Assembly: GCF_002995495.1 (NCBI RefSeq)
Contig: NZ_PVZV01000006.1
Span: 186,001 to 250,000, forward strand
Source of the DNA: Actinocorallia populi
GTDB lineage: Bacteria; Actinomycetota; Actinomycetes; Streptosporangiales; Streptosporangiaceae
DNA: 64,000 nucleotides
Direction of reading: 5' to 3'
The position numbers were made by a program, and so were the translations under genes. Below the pieces are notes generated by a model. That model was not told where the DNA came from. It was given only the letters and a program-made list of their open reading frames with translations, and did no database searches. Positions 8,601 to 24,195 of this stretch are shown here, one piece after another. Position 1 is the stretch's first letter; each line of letters opens with the position of its first letter.

Positions 8601-9480
8601 CCTCCGGCCGCACCAGGGCCCGGACCGGCAGCGTGTTGATGAAGGGGCCGACCATGTCCTCGGCCCCGTCGAGGTCGAGGGGGCGGCCCGAGACCGTCGC
8701 GCCGAACACGACGTCGGGCTCCCCGCAGTAGACCGAGAGCAGCACCGCCCAGCAGCCCTGCACGATGGTGTTGACGGTCAGCCGCGCGGCACGCGCCGCG
8801 CCGGTCAGCGCCGCGGTCTCGGCTCCGGTCAGCTCCAGGCGGCACTCGGCGAGGCCTGACGCCGCGGCGGGCCGCTCGACGCGCAGCGGCGGGCGCTCGT
8901 CCAGCCCGGCGAGCTCGGCGCGCCAGAACCGGTCGGCCTCGGTGAGATCGAGCGTGCCGCAGTGGGCGACGTGGTCGCGGAACGGCCGGGGCGGTGCGCC
9001 GGGCCGCGCGCCCCGGTACGCCGCCAGGACCTCGCGCAGCACGATCGCGAGACTCCACCCGTCGATCACCAGGTGGTGGACGGTCCACACGAACAGGTGC
9101 TCGTCGTCGGCGGTCTTCACCAGCGTGAACCGCGACAGCGGCGGCACCGCGAGGTCGAACCCCCGGACGCGGTCCTCGGCGAGGTACGCCTCGATCCAGG
9201 CGGCGTCCCGGCCCTCCTCGAAACGCCAGAGCGGCGGCGCGGGATCGACGGCGACCACCTGGAGGGGATCCTCGACGCCCTCCCACACGAAACCGGTGCG
9301 CAGGACGGGGTGGCGGCCGACGACCTCGCGCCACGCCGCCTGGAAGTCCGCGACGCGCAGCGGCCCCTTCAGCCGGAGCCGGATCTGCTCGACGTAGGCG
9401 CCGGTGCCGGGCTCGGCGAGCACGTGCACGAGGAGGCCGCGCTGGACCGGCGAGAGCGGGTAGATGTCCTCGATCCTCAT
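5602..9480 (-). CDS. NRPS module C-A(Thr)-[FkbM methyltransferase inside A]-PCP
   Basis: A 1292-residue single module. The condensation domain (about 1-430) has intact HHLVIDG near residue 137. The adenylation domain begins near 450 with YTSGSTGRPKG (about 580) and MYGITETTVHVTW (about 716). The specificity residues I read (D-F-W-N-V-G-M-V-H-K) match the threonine code. Between core A8 (GRADDQVKIRGFRIEPGE) and A9 (LPDHMVP) is an FkbM-type methyltransferase of about 280 residues, with VFDVGANIGLFG near 935 and DLLKIDVEKSELEVL. A10 is PLTATGKRDHRSL, and the carrier serine is in GGHSLLV near 1253. The protein ends after the carrier, with no thioesterase. The start overlaps the thioesterase stop (ATGA). 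I infer side-chain O-methylation of the bound Thr; N-methylation is the alternative. Confidence 0.9.
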   Translation of the reverse strand: MRIEDIYPLSPVQRGLLVHVLAEPGTGAYVEQIRLRLKGPLRVADFQAAWREVVGRHPVLRTGFVWEGVEDPLQVVAVDPAPPLWRFEEGRDAAWIEAYLAEDRVRGFDLAVPPLSRFTLVKTADDEHLFVWTVHHLVIDGWSLAIVLREVLAAYRGARPGAPPRPFRDHVAHCGTLDLTEADRFWRAELAGLDERPPLRVERPAAASGLAECRLELTGAETAALTGAARAARLTVNTIVQGCWAVLLSVYCGEPDVVFGATVSGRPLDLDGAEDMVGPFINTLPVRALVRPEARASQWFRDLQDRQSEARRHETTPLARIHAATGAEPGAAPFETIIGFENYPVDGAVFGGTGDLAVEFAGSWSASHYPLTLLVVPGERLVLQASHDTARLDRSAAEGMLAGLRRLLAQVAADPDVRLGALDLHEEEPAPAVPPPVEDTLASLFAAQAARTPRAEALIDGAARYTYAELDAWAGRIAARLAAAGHGRGDVVGVHADRSAALVAAVLGVLRAGAAYLPLDPHHPRERLVDTVADAGAAAVLSDGPLEVPVPLLPLDPQGPGEAAGPAPHPDDLAYVIYTSGSTGRPKGVEVTHRQAVSLFTATRSWTGFGPHDTWTLFHSFAFDFSVWEIFGALLHGGRLVVVPLETARSADRFAALLAEHRVTVLNQTPSAFRQLALAVGGAAGLGPRLVVFGGEALEASELGPWWDGETRFVNMYGITETTVHVTWQPLGREHVERGGSPIGRPIDGLRVHLLDWRGRPVPDGVAGEIHVGGPGVARGYRGRPALTATRFVPDPLVPGARLYRSGDLALRRPDGTLVHLGRADDQVKIRGFRIEPGEVEAVLAAHPGVQEAAVTAGDGRLVAHVVPDEKTATAPRRLTRLTGGETMDLPDGSTVFMLNRSETEFTAQEIFTDAVYLKGGVRLPDGATVFDVGANIGLFGVWCSGVCHDPKIYAFEPVAPVRDVLRRNLDLHGVDARVLPYGLGETRADVVFSYYPHASVLSGRFADPDDESGLVRALLTAQIAAQGVEIGADIIEELLLERLRTVEQPAEIRRLSDVMREHGVPRIDLLKIDVEKSELEVLAGIDDDDFQRIDQIVVEVHDRDGRLDHATGLLRRHGYRVEVHRDPQLASTDLYNVYAVRPGALQPPPSPPRQAWRGRAALLAALREAAARRLPDHMVPTRWTLLDAIPLTATGKRDHRSLPLPDTARPDLAEKFVPPGTPAEIRLASIWCDLLGLDRVGVHDGFFALGGHSLLVARLIARIREETGDRIPLQAVFDTPTIAALARRMEN

Positions 9481-10231
9481 GGGCGCGCCAGGCCGGAGCC
9501 GACCGCGGCGACGACGTCGTCCGCCGCGGAGTCGAGGAAGAAGTGGTCGCCCGGGAACACCCGCAGATCCGGGGCCGCCGAGGTGAGAGCGCTCCACCCG
9601 GTGACGGCCTCGGGACCGGCCGAGGGGTCGAGGTCCCCGGCGAACAGGGTCAGGGGGCAGCTCAGCGGCGGGTCCGCCGGTCTCGGCCGCCCCGCTCGCG
9701 CCGACTCGAACAGTTCGTAGTCGGCGCGGATGGCGGGCAGCATCAGCGCCAGGAGCGCGGGTTCGGCGACGTGCCGGGGCTCGAGCACCCCGGCCTGCCG
9801 CAGTCCGCGGACGAACTCGCCGTCGGTGAGCGCCCCGACGTTCCCGAGCGGCCGCTGCGTCCACGGCGGCGCGGAGCCCGACAGGATGAGCGATCCGGGC
9901 TGGATTCCTTCGCGATCGCGCAGCGCGATCGCCGTCTCGGCGGCGAGCAGCGCGCCGAGGCAGTGGCCGAACAGGGCGAACGGGCCGCCGGTCCAGGGAC
10001 GCAGGGCGGGCAGGAACTCGTCGAGGAAGGCGTCGAGCCCGGTGACCGGGGCGTCGTTGAGGCGCTCCTCCCGGCCCGGGAACTGGACCGCGAGGACGTC
10101 CGCGGCCCCGTCGAGCAGCTTCGGCCATTCCTGGAACACGGACGCGCCGCGCCCCGCGTAGGCGAAGCAGACGATCTTGAGCCGTCCGTCACCCGGCACG
10201 GCGGCCGGTCCGGGACGCAGCCAGGGACTGG

Positions 10232-10235
<4 letters not shown>
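9477..10235 (-). CDS. Type II thioesterase with Cys in the nucleophile position
   Basis: A 252-residue alpha/beta hydrolase of the external (TEII) thioesterase family. Hallmarks are CFAYAGRGASVFQEW, VQFPGREERL, the nucleophile elbow ALFGHCLGA and the late GDHFFL with the catalytic His; the acid probably lies in AGDLDP. TEII enzymes normally have GHSxG and clear misprimed or stalled carriers. Here the codon is TGC, giving GHCLG. It overlaps the PKS/NRPS gene upstream and the NRPS gene downstream by 4 bp each (ATGA). As no terminal TE domain exists in the assembly line, this enzyme may also release the product; that is an inference. Confidence 0.88.
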
Positions 10236-17489
<7,254 letters not shown>

Positions 17490-17500
<11 letters not shown>

Positions 17501-20500
17501 GTCCGTCAGCCCCTTCGTCGAGCAGGTCGGCGAGCAGGTCGGTGAGCAGCGCGTCCACGATCTCCTCGTCCGACGCCCCCTCGCCCTCGCCGGTCCCGTC
17601 CAGATACGCGGCCAGCCGCGCGACGCTCGGATGGTTCAGCACGACCGTCTCCGGCAGCGCCCTGCCGAGGTCCCGCTCCAGCCGCTCCACCAGGTCCACC
17701 CCGGTCAGCGAGTCCATCCCCATCTCCCGGAACCCGGCCTCCTCCTGCACCTCCCCCGCCTCCATCCCCAGCAGCTCGGCCACCGCCCGCACCACGACCT
17801 CCCGCACGTCCCCGCCCCGCGACACGGCCGCGGGACCTGACACGGCCCGATCGCGGGAGGCGATGCCGTCGTGCGGCGCGTGTCCGTTGTGTGAGGTGGT
17901 TTCGTCGTGTGGCGTGTGCCCGTTGTGCGGCACGGCCTGGTTGCGGGAGGTGGTGCCGTGGTGTGGCGTGTGCCCGTCGTGTGAGGCGGTCCGGTTGCGG
18001 GAGGTGGTTTCGTCGTGCGGCGTGTGCTCGGCGGGTGGCGCGGGTGCGGGGGCGGCGGGGTGGTGCCAGGGGTAGCGGGGCGGGCGGGCGCGGGGGGCCG
18101 GGCCGTTGAGGGCGCGCCAGTCGAGGGCGGCCCCGGCCTCGTAGAGGGCGGCGGCGGTGGTGAGGAGCGCGAGCCTGCCGTCGGCGGGGGAGCGGAGGGT
18201 CGGCAGGGAGCCGGGCCCCTGCCAGGCGCCCAGGTCGACGACGGTCGAGGGGAGGGGGAGCCGCGGGGGCGGGGAGGGCGGCGGCGGGGCGGCGGCGCGG
18301 CGCATGGCGGCGGGGAGGTCGAGCAGGCCTCGGGCGTAGGCGGCGGCGGTCTCGCCCGCGCCGGAGCCGGTCACCAGGGCGGGGGACAGACCCCAGGTCC
18401 GCAGGAGGTCGGTGAGCGCGATCTGGACGGCGGTCAGGAAGGGGACCGCCAGTCCGTCGGGCCAGGAGGCGGGGGAGTCGTGGCCGAAGAGGTCGAGCAG
18501 GGGCAGGGCGGGGAGTGCGGCGGCGCACGCGTCGAACGAGGCGCGGAACACCGGCTCCTGGAAGTAGAGGGCGCCGCCGGCCGCCACGGGTTCGCCCGGG
18601 TAGTGGAAGACGAGGGTGCCGAGGGGCGGACGGGCGGCGGGGGCGGCGCGGGCGAGGAGTTCGCCGAGCTCCCGGACGCCGGGCGCGGCCAGCGCGGCGC
18701 GGACCGGGTGGTGGGCGCGCAGTCCCGCGCCGAGCGCGACGGCCGCGCCCGCGCCGGATGTCCCGGCGTCGTCGAGCAGGGCGCGGTAGGCGGCGGCCAG
18801 GGGGGCTATGCCCTCGGGGCGGCGGGCCGAGAGCGGCAGCAGCAGCGGGCGCTCCGGGACGGGCGGGGCCGGAGCGCGGCGGGGCGGCTGGGCCAGGACG
18901 GCGTGGGCGTTGGCGCCGCCGAACCCGAACGAGCTTACCCCGGCGAGGGCGGGCCGTCCGAGGTCGGGCAGCACGACGGGCTCGGAGTTCACCTCCAGGC
19001 CCAGGGAGGGCAGGTCCAGCCGGGGGTTCACGGTCTCGGCGTGCAGGGTCGCGGGCACGACGCCGTGGTGCAGGGCCAGGGCCGCGCGGATGAGGCCGGC
19101 GATCCCCGCGGCGGCCTCCAGGTGGCCGAGGCCGCTCTTCACCGAGCCGATGAGGCAGGGCCGCCGGCGGCCCGCGCCGAGCGCCGAACCCAGCGCGGTC
19201 GCCTCGATCAGGTCGCCCACCGGCGTGCCCGAGCCGTGCGCCTCGACGAAGTCGATCTCGGCGGGGGCGACCCCGGCCCGCCGGTGGGCCGCCGCGATCA
19301 CCGCTTCCTGCGCCGGGCCCGACGGGGCGGTGAGCCCGTTCGTGCGCCCGTCGTGGTTGACGGCGCTCCCCCGGAGGACCGCGTAGACCTCGTCGCCGTC
19401 GGCGAGCGCGTCCGCGAGGCGTTTGAGCACCACGAGCCCGGCGCCCTCGGCCCGCACGTAGCCGTCGGCTCCGGCTCCGAACGACCGGCACCGCCCGGTC
19501 GGCGACAGCAGGTGCGCCTCGGCGAGCGCCGCCGTCACCTCGGGCTGGAGCACCAGGTTCGCGCCCCCGGCGAGCGCGAGACCGCACTCGGCGTCGCGCA
19601 GCGACCGGGCCGCCAGGTGGACGGCGGTCAGCGACGACGAGCACGCCGTGTCGATCGCGAGGCTCGGCCCGCGCAGGTCCAGCGCGTAGGACAACCGGTT
19701 CGCGGCGACGCTGTGCGCCGCCCCGGTCGTGAGGTAGGGGTCGGCGAATCCCGCGGGCCCGGCGCGGAGCACGAACTCCGGACTCCAGATCCCCACGAAG
19801 ACCCCGGTGTCGCTCCCGGCGAGCGCCGCCGGATCGATCCCCGCGTCCTCCAGCGCCTCCCACCCGACCTCCAGCAGCATCCGCTGCTGCGGGTCCATCG
19901 CCGCCGCCTCGCGCGGCGAGATCCCGAAGAACCCGTGGTCGAAGGCCTCCACCCCCTCGTCCGGCCGTCCGGCCCACCCGTCCGCGTCCGCCGAGACCGC
20001 GTCACCCCCCGCCATGAGCAGCCGCCACAGCTCCCGCCCCGAAGCGGCACCCGGAAACCGGCAGCCGATCCCCACGATCGCGACATCGCCGTCACGCCCC
20101 CCGCCCCCACCGCCGGTGAACGGCGCGCCCGGCGCGAATGGCGCAGATGACGTGAACGTCGTGGATGCCGTGAACGTCGTGGGCGGCGCATCCGGCGCGC
20201 CCAGCGTGGGTGGCGCGCCCAGCGTGGGTGGCGCGTCCGGCGTGAATGGTGCGGGCGGCGTGGTGGCTGCGGCGGGGGCGGGGGAGGCGGGCGTGCTCAG
20301 GGCGGCGGCCAGCCTGGTCAGGGTGGGGTGGTCGTAGGGGAGGCCGTCCGGCACCGGGCGGCCGAGGCGGGCGGACAGGGCGGCGGTCAGCTCGGCGGCG
20401 CGCCGCGAGTCGAGGCCGTACTCGGCGAAGGGGCGGTCGTCGGCGATGCGGGCCGGGGGAGTGCCGGTGAGGTCGGCGAGGCGTTCGCGGAGCCAGCCGG

Positions 20501-22208
20501 TCAGATCGTCCGGGGAGGCGGCGCGGGCCGGGGCGGCGAACCGGGGTGAGCTCCAGGAGAAGAGTTCGGTGTGGGAGCCGGAGAGAAGGCGGTCGCGGTT
20601 CTCGGAGCGCTGGATCTTGCCGCTCGACGTCTTGCTGAGGGTGCCCCTGGCGATGAGGACGACGGCGGCGACCGGGATGTCATGGGTCTCGGTGACGGCG
20701 CGGCGGATCGCCGCGGCGGCCTCGTCGGCGGTGCGGCGGTCGAGGGCGTCGTCCGCGACCTCCTGGACGATGACGAGGTTCTCCTCCACGCCGTCGTCCA
20801 CCCCGAACGCCGCCGCGCAGCCGGGCCGCAGCGCCGGATGGGACTCGAACGCGGTCGCCTCGATGTCGTGGGGGTGGTGGTTGCGTCCCGCGACGATGAC
20901 GAGGTCCTTGCGGCGGCCCGTCACGTAGAGCTCGCCGTCGCGGAGGAATCCCAGGTCGCCGGTGCGCAGGCAGCCCGCCGTGCCGTCGAGCGCGGTGGCG
21001 CCGAAGCTCGCCGCGGTGGCCTCGGCGTTCCGGTAGTAGCCCGCGGTGATGCTGGGCCCGGCCGCCCACACCTCGCCGACGGTCCCGTCGGGCACCGGCC
21101 GCGCGGTGTCGGGATCGACGATCCGGACGGTGAACCCGGAGAGGGGACGCCCGCAGGAGACGAGTTCCGCACCCTCCCCGGACGGCTGGACGCGAACGCC
21201 CTCACCGGCTCGCATCCCCGTGACGATGAGGGTGGCCTCGGCCAGCCCGTAGCACGGCGCGAGGGCCTCGGCGCGAAAGCCGGAGGGCGCGAAAGCAGCC
21301 GCGAACCGGCGCATGGTGGCGGCCCGGACGGGTTCGGAGGCGTTGGCCGCGACCTTCCAGCAGGACAGGTCGAGCGCGGCTGCCTCAGCCGGGTCGATCT
21401 TGCGCACGCAGTGGTCGAAGCCGAAGTTCGGGGCGATGGAGTGGGTGCCGCGGTGCTCGGCGTGGGCGCGCAGCCACCGGAGCGGGTCCTGGACGAACGC
21501 AGCGGGCGTCATGAGAACGGTCGGGATCCGCACCATGACGGGCAGGAGCGCGTTGTAGACCAGGCCCATGTCGTGGAACATCGGCAGCCACGAGACCATC
21601 GTGCTGCCCGGCGGGTGCCCCCACGCGGCGTCCATGGCCGTGCAGTTGGCGAGGACCTCCTCCTGCCCGACCAGGACGCCCTTGGGCCGGGACGTCGATC
21701 CCGAGGTGTACTGGAGGTAGGCGGGCCCGGAGAACGCCCGGCCGAGCCCGTCCTCGTCGAGCGACGGGGTGGTGTCGGCGACCGTGAGCCACTGCACCGC
21801 CGCGAGTTCCGGGACCGCGGGCAGGTCGTCGAGCAGCGCGGCCAGCGTCTCGGGCCGGGCGAGCGCCACGGGGGCGTCGCAGTCCCGCTGGATGGCGGCC
21901 AGCCGAGGCAGGGAGCGGGCGAGCGGCAACCGGGGAGGGGGCGCGGGGACGGCCGTGACCCCGGCGAGCAGGCAGCCGTAGAACGCGGACAGGAAGTCGA
22001 GCCCGGTGTCGTAGACCAGGAGCGCGGTCCGTCCGGCGAAACCCCTCTCGGTGAGCGCGTGGGCCACGCCGAGCGCGCTCGCGTACAGCTCCCGCCAGGT
22101 GAACGCCTCGTCCGGCCCCGCGTCGAAGCGCCGGAAGCGGAAGGCCTCCTCCTCCGGCGCGACGGCCGCGTCGCGCGCGAGGAGTCCCGTGATCAAGTGT
22201 GCGCCCAT
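17490..22208 (-). CDS. Loading PKS: FAAL-ACP-KS-AT(degenerate)-ACP
   Basis: A 1572-residue protein. Residues 1 to about 575 are a fatty acyl-AMP ligase (YTSGSTSRPKGV, FHDMGL, TGRRKDLVIVAGRNHHPHDIE), which activates a free acid as acyl-AMP and passes it to the ACP that follows (Ser in YGLDSRRA, near 598). After a repeat linker comes a KS with intact DTACSSSL (near 852), HGSGT and SGLGHLEA. The AT is a remnant: PGQG is replaced by YPGEP, the nucleophile elbow GHSxG reads GSGAG (near 1280), and about 170 residues including the HAFH region and catalytic His are missing. A His-rich repeat linker leads to a second ACP (Ser in MGMDSLTG, near 1499). No reductive domain is present. The ATG at 22208 begins the conserved FAAL fold. 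Confidence 0.92.
17838..18030. repeat. 54-bp minisatellite encoding a His-rich linker
   Basis: About 3.7 imperfect in-frame units code for 18-residue repeats such as HTPHDETTSRNRTASHDG and HTPHHGTTSRNQAVPHNG, then shortened units. The array sits between the degenerate AT and the last ACP of the loading PKS. All unit lengths are multiples of 3 (54, 54, 36, 48 bp), so copy changes keep the frame. Confidence 0.8.
20119..20262. repeat. 18-bp minisatellite encoding the ACP-KS linker
   Basis: Imperfect 18-bp units, for example GCGCCCAGCGTGGGTGGC twice in a row and a GTGAACGTCGTGG-type unit twice, code for 6-residue repeats rich in Pro, Thr, Ala and Phe between ACP1 and KS of the loading PKS. Confidence 0.75.
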
Positions 22209-22252
22209 GCTTGCTGAACCCCGGTGGTCGGCTGTGCTGGAACGGAAGGGGA

Positions 22253-23317
22253 CTACACGAAGTCCGGCATGACCTTCTCCGCGAAGACCCTGATCGACGA
22301 CATGATCAGTTCGTGGGGAACGGTCCCGACCTGCATGACGAGGGCCAGTTCGTCGACGCCCGCCGCGGCGAACCTCGCGACGGTCTCCCTGGCGCGGACC
22401 GGGTCGCCGACGACGGCGGTGAGCGCGCCCTCCGAGCGTGCGGCCATGGCCGCGGCGAGCGCCTCCTCGGTCAGGTCGCCGCGGGGGACGGGCAGGCGCC
22501 CGGTGGGCCGGTCACGGTAGGCGTAGTACTCCTTCATCGCGTCCCAGAAGAAGCGGGCGCCGCGGAAGCCGTGGGTGCAGGCGAGCCGGTCGTCCTCCAG
22601 CACGAGCGCGGTGGGCGTGCACACGTAGCGGCCCGTCTTGGCGTAGGCCGACGGCGCGGCCGCGTCCCAGTTGGCCCGGTAGGCCGCGACCTTGGCGGCG
22701 AGTTCGGCGTCGGTCCCGGCGGCGAAGTTCAGCGCGCCGATCCCGAGCGATCCGGCCAGTTCCGCCGTCCTGGCGTTGGTGCACGCCGCGAACATCGGCG
22801 GATGCGGCCGCTGCACCGGCTTCGGCACGATCTGCGTCGGCGGGATGTCGTACCGCTCGCTGTGCCATTCGAAGACGTCGTCACGCCACATCCGAGGGAT
22901 CATCTCCAGCGCCTCGGCCCATTCGTCGTGCAATTTCGCCGGGTCGTTGGAGAACGCGTCCTGCTCGGTCCTGCTGCCGCTCTTGCCCGACCCCCAGTCG
23001 ACCCGGCCCTCCGAAAGAATGTCCAGGGCCGCGATTCGCTCGGCGATCCTGATCGGATGGTTGTAGTTGCCGGGAGTGAGCGTGACGCCGTGCCCGATCC
23101 GGATGCTCCGGGTCCGCGCCGCGACATAGGCGAGGAAGATCTCGGGCGCCGACGAGTGCGCGTACTCGTAGAGGCCGTGGTGCTCGGCGGCCCAGATCCC
23201 CTGGTAGCCGAGCGCGTCGGCGAGCACCGCCTGCTCGGCGCAGTCGTGGAAGAGGCGCCGTTCGGACGCCGCTCCCGGCTCGGATATCTGCATTTCAAAG
23301 AAAAGCGAAAACCGCAA
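22253..23317 (-). CDS. LLM-class flavin-dependent monooxygenase (first gene of the biosynthetic operon)
   Basis: A 354-residue luciferase-like TIM-barrel enzyme. The N-terminus RFSLFFEMQI is the conserved start of this subfamily, and GIWAAEHHGLYEYAHSSAPEIFLAYVAART and HPIRIAERIAALDILSEGRVDWGSG are further signatures. These enzymes use reduced FMN and O2 for Baeyer-Villiger oxidation, hydroxylation or N/S-oxidation. I use TTG 23317 as start because it places the conserved motif at residue 2; the only nearby ATG would cut it. No strong Shine-Dalgarno is visible. It lies 44 bp upstream of the FAAL-PKS on the same strand, so oxidation of the polyketide or thiazoline is likely. Confidence 0.85.
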   Translation of the reverse strand: MRFSLFFEMQISEPGAASERRLFHDCAEQAVLADALGYQGIWAAEHHGLYEYAHSSAPEIFLAYVAARTRSIRIGHGVTLTPGNYNHPIRIAERIAALDILSEGRVDWGSGKSGSRTEQDAFSNDPAKLHDEWAEALEMIPRMWRDDVFEWHSERYDIPPTQIVPKPVQRPHPPMFAACTNARTAELAGSLGIGALNFAAGTDAELAAKVAAYRANWDAAAPSAYAKTGRYVCTPTALVLEDDRLACTHGFRGARFFWDAMKEYYAYRDRPTGRLPVPRGDLTEEALAAAMAARSEGALTAVVGDPVRARETVARFAAAGVDELALVMQVGTVPHELIMSSIRVFAEKVMPDFV

Positions 23318-23458
23318 CCCGAGCCCCCGAGTCCCCGTAAGGCAAGCGCTATCAGTACAGAGAAAGTCCTTCTACGGCATTCCCATATCTACCAACACGA
23401 ACAAACCCTGCCCAGGTTCCGCTCTGGCCACATGCGGACGGCCGCCCGGCCGCCCCGC

Positions 23459-23490
23459 TTAATATTGAATTATCAACGGTCAATGCGGGG
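23459..23490 (-). promoter_or_regulatory. AT-rich segment, candidate promoter of the biosynthetic operon
   Basis: The 215 bp between the response regulator and the LLM gene contain an AT-rich island around TTAATATTGAATTATC, unusual in this GC context. On the minus strand a -35-like TTGACC is followed by AT-rich sequence (TTGATAATTCAATATTAAG), but I cannot place a convincing -10 at normal spacing. A promoter here would leave a roughly 150-nt untranslated leader before the LLM gene. Confidence 0.3.
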
Positions 23491-23532
23491 GAAACGGATC
23501 ATCGGCGGCGGCCGTGCGGGGGATCCGGCGGC

Positions 23533-24195
23533 TCACGGCTCGATCAGGCCGGCGCGGATGGCGTAGCGGGTCAGCGCCAGCCGGTCGTGCAGGCCGAGCT
23601 TGTCCAGCAGGTTCGCCCGGTGCCGCTGGACGGTCTTGACGCTGATGGCCAGCGTTTCGGCGATCTCCTTGGAGGAGTGGCCTTCGGCGATGAGCTTGAG
23701 GACCTCCTCCTCCCGCGCCGTCAGGACGGTGTCGGGCACCTCGCGGCCCTGCCTGACCCGGTCCAGGTACTCGCGGACCAGGGTGGCGACCGCGTCCGGG
23801 TAGACGAAGGACTCGCCGCGCATGGCCGCGTGGCACGCCTCGATCAGGTCCCTGTCGGCGGCGGACTTCAGGACGTAGCCGCAGGCGCCCGCCTTGAGGG
23901 ACTGGAAGAAGTACTGCTCGTTGTCGTGCATCGACAACATCAGGATGCGCAGGCCCGGCTGCAGCCGCGACAGCTCCCGCGCGGCCTGCAGGCCGGTCAG
24001 CCGCGGCATGGCCACGTCGAGGACGGCCAGGTCGATCGGATGGTGGGCGCGGGCCAGGGCGACGGCCTCGGCTCCGTCGCCCGCTTCGGCGGCGACCTCG
24101 AAGCCGGGTTCGCCGTTGAGGATCAGGCGCACTCCGCGGCGGACCAGGGCGTGGTCGTCGGCCAGGAGGATGCGGGTCGTGGGCATGGCGGTCAT
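23533..24195 (-). CDS. NarL/LuxR-family response regulator
   Basis: A 220-residue two-domain regulator. The receiver has the acidic pair in ILLADDH, the phosphoacceptor Asp in DLAVLDVAMPRLTG and the conserved Lys in GYVLKSA. The C-terminal LuxR helix-turn-helix reads LTAREEEVLKLIAEGHSSKEIA...SVKTVQRHR. Its ATG overlaps the stop of the histidine kinase gene (ATGA), so the two form a coupled two-component system. It ends about 215 bp from the first gene of the PKS/NRPS operon and points the same way. Control of that operon is plausible but unproven. Confidence 0.92.
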   Translation of the reverse strand: MTAMPTTRILLADDHALVRRGVRLILNGEPGFEVAAEAGDGAEAVALARAHHPIDLAVLDVAMPRLTGLQAARELSRLQPGLRILMLSMHDNEQYFFQSLKAGACGYVLKSAADRDLIEACHAAMRGESFVYPDAVATLVREYLDRVRQGREVPDTVLTAREEEVLKLIAEGHSSKEIAETLAISVKTVQRHRANLLDKLGLHDRLALTRYAIRAGLIEP

